From NCBI GenBank assembly GCA_002479645.1, contig DLOO01000078.1, forward strand, positions 32,172 through 41,528: a stretch of 9,357 nt of DNA, given 5' to 3'. Positions 6,329 through 9,357 of the stretch are shown here, one piece after another. How positions within the stretch are numbered: the first letter of the stretch is position 1; each line of letters starts with the position of its first letter. The position numbers and the translations under genes are program-made. Origin of the DNA: Lachnoclostridium sp. UBA7482. Its GTDB lineage: Bacteria; Bacillota; Clostridia; Lachnospirales; Lachnospiraceae. Under the pieces are notes generated by a model. The model saw only the letters and a program-made list of their open reading frames with translations. It had not been told where the DNA came from and searched no databases.

Positions 6329-7285
6329 TCACCTTTCTCCCATCTTAATTCTAGGATCGATAAAGCCGTAGCTCAAATCCGTTACCAAACCGCCCACAAG
6401 ACCAATCAATGTGTAGAACATGGTCAGGGCCATAAAGAAGTTATAATCCCGTAAATTGATTGCATTGATGTACAATGCACCGATTCCCGGAATCGAAAAT
6501 ATCTTCTCGATAATCAGGGAACCGCCCAGGATACCGATAAACTCGCTTAGAATCATCGGAAGAATCGGCACCATCGCGTTGCGAAGAGCGTGTCTGACGA
6601 CCGCCTGGGAACGAGTCAGACCTTTGGTTCTTGCAAGAAGCAGATACTCGCCGGTCAGAACCTCGGCAAGCTCCGCACGGGTAAATCGGGTCAGACCCGA
6701 AACCGTTCCGAATCCAAGGGCAATTACCGCCGGAAGCATTGACTTAAACATTGTCCAGCTGAAAAAGTCGGCTTCCGCTCTGGATGCTACCGTCAGAGAG
6801 AACCAGCCAAACTTAAAGCAAAGGAAATACTGTACCAGGAAGGCATATACATAACTGGGTACGGAAATAAAAACCATGACTGCTGTAGAAATTACGTGAT
6901 CCTGCCATTTGTTCTTCTTCAAAGCCGCATAGATACCGAACATAATTCCGAGCGGAATCGCAGCAAGAATCGAATAAAGATTTACAACCACGGTGTAGGG
7001 CATCTTCTGCAGCATAATCTTAGCAACTTCCTGCCCGGTATACATCTGCTCACCAATACCAAAATCCCCATAAAACAAAATGTGTTTCCAAAACAGCGCA
7101 TATTGAACCAATATCGGCTTGTTATAGCCCATTGCCTCACGACGTTCCAAAACCAGCTGTACATCTCGTCCCATCTCCTTAATTGCAGGAAGCGGAAGCA
7201 TTTTGATAAGGATAAAGCACATAGTCGTGATGACAAAAAATGTCATAATCATAAGTAAAATTCGTTTGATTACATATTTTAACAT
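6329..7285 (-). CDS. oppB: Oligopeptide ABC transporter permease OppB
   Basis: The first membrane-spanning subunit of the importer. At 318 residues it has the normal size for OppB/DppB. It begins with the family's helix 1, YVIKRILLMIMTFFVITTMCF (4-24). It then has a soluble loop containing GDFGIGEQMYTGQEVAKIM (73-91), further helices at about 97-121, 131-155 and 183-198, the EAA loop GEYLLLARTKGLTRSQAVVRH (about 212-231), helices near 236-258 and 287-306, and the usual ending IDPRIKMG. Unlike its four partners it has no added domain. The ATG at 7285 is preceded by GGGAAGG (7293-7299) with seven bases between. It lies 85 bases after the binding-protein gene, across a stem-loop, and four bases before OppC. 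Substrate specificity cannot be read from the permease. Confidence 0.94.
   Translation of the reverse strand: MLKYVIKRILLMIMTFFVITTMCFILIKMLPLPAIKEMGRDVQLVLERREAMGYNKPILVQYALFWKHILFYGDFGIGEQMYTGQEVAKIMLQKMPYTVVVNLYSILAAIPLGIMFGIYAALKKNKWQDHVISTAVMVFISVPSYVYAFLVQYFLCFKFGWFSLTVASRAEADFFSWTMFKSMLPAVIALGFGTVSGLTRFTRAELAEVLTGEYLLLARTKGLTRSQAVVRHALRNAMVPILPMILSEFIGILGGSLIIEKIFSIPGIGALYINAINLRDYNFFMALTMFYTLIGLVGGLVTDLSYGFIDPRIKMGER
6332..6340 (-). promoter_or_regulatory. Ribosome binding site for OppC inside the end of OppB
   Basis: On the minus strand GGAGAAAGG lies within the last codons and up to the stop of OppB, seven bases before the OppC ATG. With only four bases between stop and start, OppC translation is probably coupled to OppB. 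It decides the ATG at 6324 as the start. Confidence 0.7.
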
Positions 7286-7304
7286 ATGCGCACCTTCCCG
7301 TTAA

Positions 7305-7353
7305 CTTAGTAAATAAATATAGTCACGACCTGTGCTGTCGCACAGGCCATGAC
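7305..7353 (-). terminator. Intergenic stem-loop with U-rich tail after the binding-protein gene (terminator or attenuator)
   Basis: Bases 7322-7335 and 7340-7353 can form a 14-pair stem with a four-base loop. The minus-strand RNA reads UAUAUUUAUUUA right after it. Two pairs are G-U wobbles that exist only in the minus-strand transcript, with one G-C pair between them; in plus-strand RNA the same positions are C-A and A-C mismatches. That supports function on the minus strand. Placed between the binding protein and the permeases, it probably ends most transcripts or protects their 3' ends, so that more binding protein than transporter is made. Partial read-through to OppB is inferred. Confidence 0.8.
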
Positions 7354-7370
7354 AAGTAATATCTTAGATC

Positions 7371-9357
7371 TTAGTAGTTGAGGTCAGCCTTAACCTTTTC
7401 CCACTCAGCGTCATCATACTCGAAGGTATAGAATTCCCAACCGCCGAACTGAATGAGGTCGATGTACTCCTTAACAGCATAGTCACCCTTCTGGGAAACA
7501 AGGCTGCCGGTGTTACGATAGTAAATCGGAGTAGTTGCGAAGAAGGAAAGGAAGGAATACTCTAATCTACCGAAGATAGCAGCCTTGGTCTCGTTGTCAT
7601 AAGCGTTGAATGCCTCGAGAGCGGTACCGTCTGCGGACTTGATAGTCGTATTCAAATCGCCGTCACACCAGAGAGCCCATGTCTGCAAAGGTGCGGTGTA
7701 ATCCTTATCGTTAATCTTCATAGTTACACTGATCTTGCTGGTATCGAAACCGTATTCCATCTGCTGGCCGCTTCCGTCTGCTGCATCGCAGTAGCACTCA
7801 TAGAGCGTAGTCCAAGGAGAATAGGTTGCCCCCCCCCAAGTTGTGAAGATCATATCTGCACCACCGGAGTAGTTGGTTTCGTAGTAGTCAGCGTCAACAA
7901 CCATTTCCATGGTTACCTTGCCTTCAAAGCCGGAGCCCTTGCATGCGGACTCAAGACAGCCCTTCAGGTAATTGAACATCTGAACATAAACATCATCGTT
8001 ATTGTATACGCGAATCTGAATCTTAACTTCGTCGCCGTCCTTGTAAAGACCTGCCTTAACGCAATCCTCGTAAGCTTCCTTCATAAGCTTCTGAGCGAGG
8101 TTCATGTCGTAGTTGGTGATTGCATCGTAAGCTTCTTCCAGATCCTCATAGTCGCCGCCTTCGCCATAGGTCAAGCCGTTGAGCTGAACCAATGCTTCCA
8201 TAGCGCCTGCGGTGTCACGGTAGGTTGCACCGCTGTAGGGATCGTATACGTACAAGTAGTTCAGGAGACCGTAGCCTGCGGAACCTGCGGAAGTATAGGA
8301 AGCAGCAAATGTGCTTCTGTCAATTGCCATAGCAAATGCTTTACGGAACTTCCAGTTCGTCATGATCTGGGTTCCTCTCTCCGTAGTCTTATTCAAATCC
8401 GTGTTGAAGGACAGCTTGGTGGTATAAGACTGAGGAGTATAACGGATGTAAGGGCTGGAAGCGTAAGTGGACATGTTCTCAGCTACCAAAGAGGTATTAT
8501 CGATTTCACCCTTCTGGAATGCCAGAAGCGCGGTAGCCTGCTCAGCAATTACCTGAGTAGAAATCTCATCGATCTGATACTGACCCTTGTGCTTGCCATC
8601 CTTGTAACCATACCAGTTGTCATTTCTCTTGAAGGTCATCTGCTTATCAAGCTCGAAGTAATCAAGAACATAAGGACCAAAGGACATGGTGGTTTCTTTA
8701 GAAGTACAGTAATTGGTGGAGATGTTAGCAATATCAGAAGAGCTTGCATCTACCTTCTTACCGGTGGAATCCCAGTATGTCTTGCAGGATTCCCACAGAT
8801 CCTTGTTTACAAGGTAAACAGAGGAAAGGTTGTAAGGAACATAATACTCCGGCTGAGAAATCGGAGAAGCGGTGATAAATACGATTTCGTAATCACCGGT
8901 CTTAACGATACCAACCTCATCGAAAGGAAGCTTATCAAAGGACTTTGCGACAGAGATGTAGTTGCCAAGCTGTTCTTTTGTCTCGTTGCCGAAAATATCG
9001 CTTCCGGTAAATTCATGGAGAAGACCCAGGGACTCATCCGTTACCGGAACAAAGCCCTTATCGTCTGCAAGTGCAAAAAGCGCCTCAGCAACGCCCTCGG
9101 GGAAATAACCTGCGCCTGCATAATCTTCAAGAGTGTCGCCCTGAAGCCAAGCGTATTTCTCCTTCAGACCAATCATTACGGCAGCGCCGTCGGGAGCAGT
9201 GTAAACGCCGTCCGCGCCCTTAACGAGATCCGCAAGCTGATAGGTCATAGTCTTGCCGTCTGCGGAGTTGGGCGTCATAACGGTTCTGCCGCCATAGAAG
9301 TAATTCTTTGCGTTGTAAATTTCAAAGTCACCTGCATAAAGGGCATCTGCACGGCGG
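7371..9357 (-). CDS. oppA: Oligopeptide-binding protein of the ABC importer (family 5), partial, N-terminus outside window
   Basis: Extracellular substrate-binding subunit that would hand peptides to OppBC. The open frame continues to the window edge, so the ATG at 9278 is internal: in-frame codons upstream read RRADALYAGDFEIYNAKNYF. At least 661 codons are visible, already more than whole OppA proteins of about 540 residues. The signal peptide and lipobox are outside. Family-5 hallmarks are GPYVLDYFELDKQMTFKRND with NWYGYKDGKH (near 8560-8680), AFQKGEID (about 8500), and RKAFAMAIDR at 8316-8345, the classical RKA-AIDR motif. Others are a C-terminal lobe containing YDMNLAQKLMKEAYEDC and the ending WEKVKADLNY. 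The extra length lies partly in the Asp/Gly-rich region encoded at about 9000-9280. A run of nine C (nine G on the coding strand) at 7829-7837 encodes the GG of a TTWGGATY segment. The peptide substrate is inferred from the family and the neighbours. Confidence 0.93.
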   Translation of the reverse strand, partial: RRADALYAGDFEIYNAKNYFYGGRTVMTPNSADGKTMTYQLADLVKGADGVYTAPDGAAVMIGLKEKYAWLQGDTLEDYAGAGYFPEGVAEALFALADDKGFVPVTDESLGLLHEFTGSDIFGNETKEQLGNYISVAKSFDKLPFDEVGIVKTGDYEIVFITASPISQPEYYVPYNLSSVYLVNKDLWESCKTYWDSTGKKVDASSSDIANISTNYCTSKETTMSFGPYVLDYFELDKQMTFKRNDNWYGYKDGKHKGQYQIDEISTQVIAEQATALLAFQKGEIDNTSLVAENMSTYASSPYIRYTPQSYTTKLSFNTDLNKTTERGTQIMTNWKFRKAFAMAIDRSTFAASYTSAGSAGYGLLNYLYVYDPYSGATYRDTAGAMEALVQLNGLTYGEGGDYEDLEEAYDAITNYDMNLAQKLMKEAYEDCVKAGLYKDGDEVKIQIRVYNNDDVYVQMFNYLKGCLESACKGSGFEGKVTMEMVVDADYYETNYSGGADMIFTTWGGATYSPWTTLYECYCDAADGSGQQMEYGFDTSKISVTMKINDKDYTAPLQTWALWCDGDLNTTIKSADGTALEAFNAYDNETKAAIFGRLEYSFLSFFATTPIYYRNTGSLVSQKGDYAVKEYIDLIQFGGWEFYTFEYDDAEWEKVKADLNY

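Noticed and set aside
7286..7370. A promoter for OppB in the gap after the binding-protein gene
   Set aside because: A TATATT-like stretch follows the stem, but no TTGACA-like hexamer lies at a suitable distance, and the A/T-rich stretch is better explained as the tail of the terminator-like hairpin.
7361..7374. Tandem ATCTTAG ATCTTAG at the end of the binding-protein gene
   Set aside because: Two copies of seven bases only, overlapping the stop codon; easily due to chance.
9276..9278. ATG at 9278 as the start of the binding-protein gene
   Set aside because: The frame stays open to the window edge with family-like sequence upstream, and a secreted lipoprotein would need a signal peptide, which is not found after this ATG. 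The true start is outside the window.

Overview
The window is a run of eight genes, all on the minus strand, and reads as an anaerobic Bacillota genome. The gene types and protein wording resemble Lachnospiraceae (Clostridia). Three things point there: a stand-alone AICAR transformylase preceded by a PurO-like IMP cyclohydrolase instead of one bifunctional PurH, a DUF3899-like membrane protein, and strong AGGAGG-type ribosome binding sites. Family placement is inference from protein resemblance, not from a marker gene.

In transcription order (right to left): the window opens inside a very long family-5 oligopeptide-binding lipoprotein gene (9357 to 7371; its start lies outside). An 85-base gap follows, holding a strong stem-loop (7322-7353). 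Then come permease OppB (7285-6329), permease OppC (6324-4774), ATPase OppD (4774-2624) and ATPase OppF (2627-1413). These four genes are spaced by 4 bases or overlap by 1 or 4 bases. After OppF come a small three-helix membrane protein resembling DUF3899 (1402-998), a PurO-type IMP cyclohydrolase (977-261) and the first part of an AICAR formyltransferase (224-1). No gap exceeds 85 bases, so there is no large unexplained non-coding stretch. I see no RNA gene, CRISPR array or mobile element.

The first five genes form one complete Opp/Dpp-type peptide importer: a surface binding protein, two permeases and two ATPases. The last two genes supply the final two steps of IMP synthesis. Spacing would allow read-through from transporter to purine genes, but I see no confident promoter to settle this.

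The most unusual biology is the elaboration of the transporter. OppD is 716 residues, about twice normal, because about 370 charged, helical residues sit between the Q-loop and the ABC signature. OppF carries a separate coiled-coil-like insert of about 75-100 residues before its Q-loop. OppC carries an extracytoplasmic domain of about 215 residues between membrane helices 1 and 2. The binding protein is also longer than usual. All core ATPase motifs are intact, so these look like added domains on a working importer. Whether this architecture is already common in relatives cannot be decided here.

One data-quality point matters. Bases 1-22 are an exact reverse complement of bases 277-298, and the transformylase frame leaves its conserved catalytic sequence exactly at that junction. 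This looks like a fold-back chimera at a contig end, so the first 22 bases should not be trusted as genome sequence.
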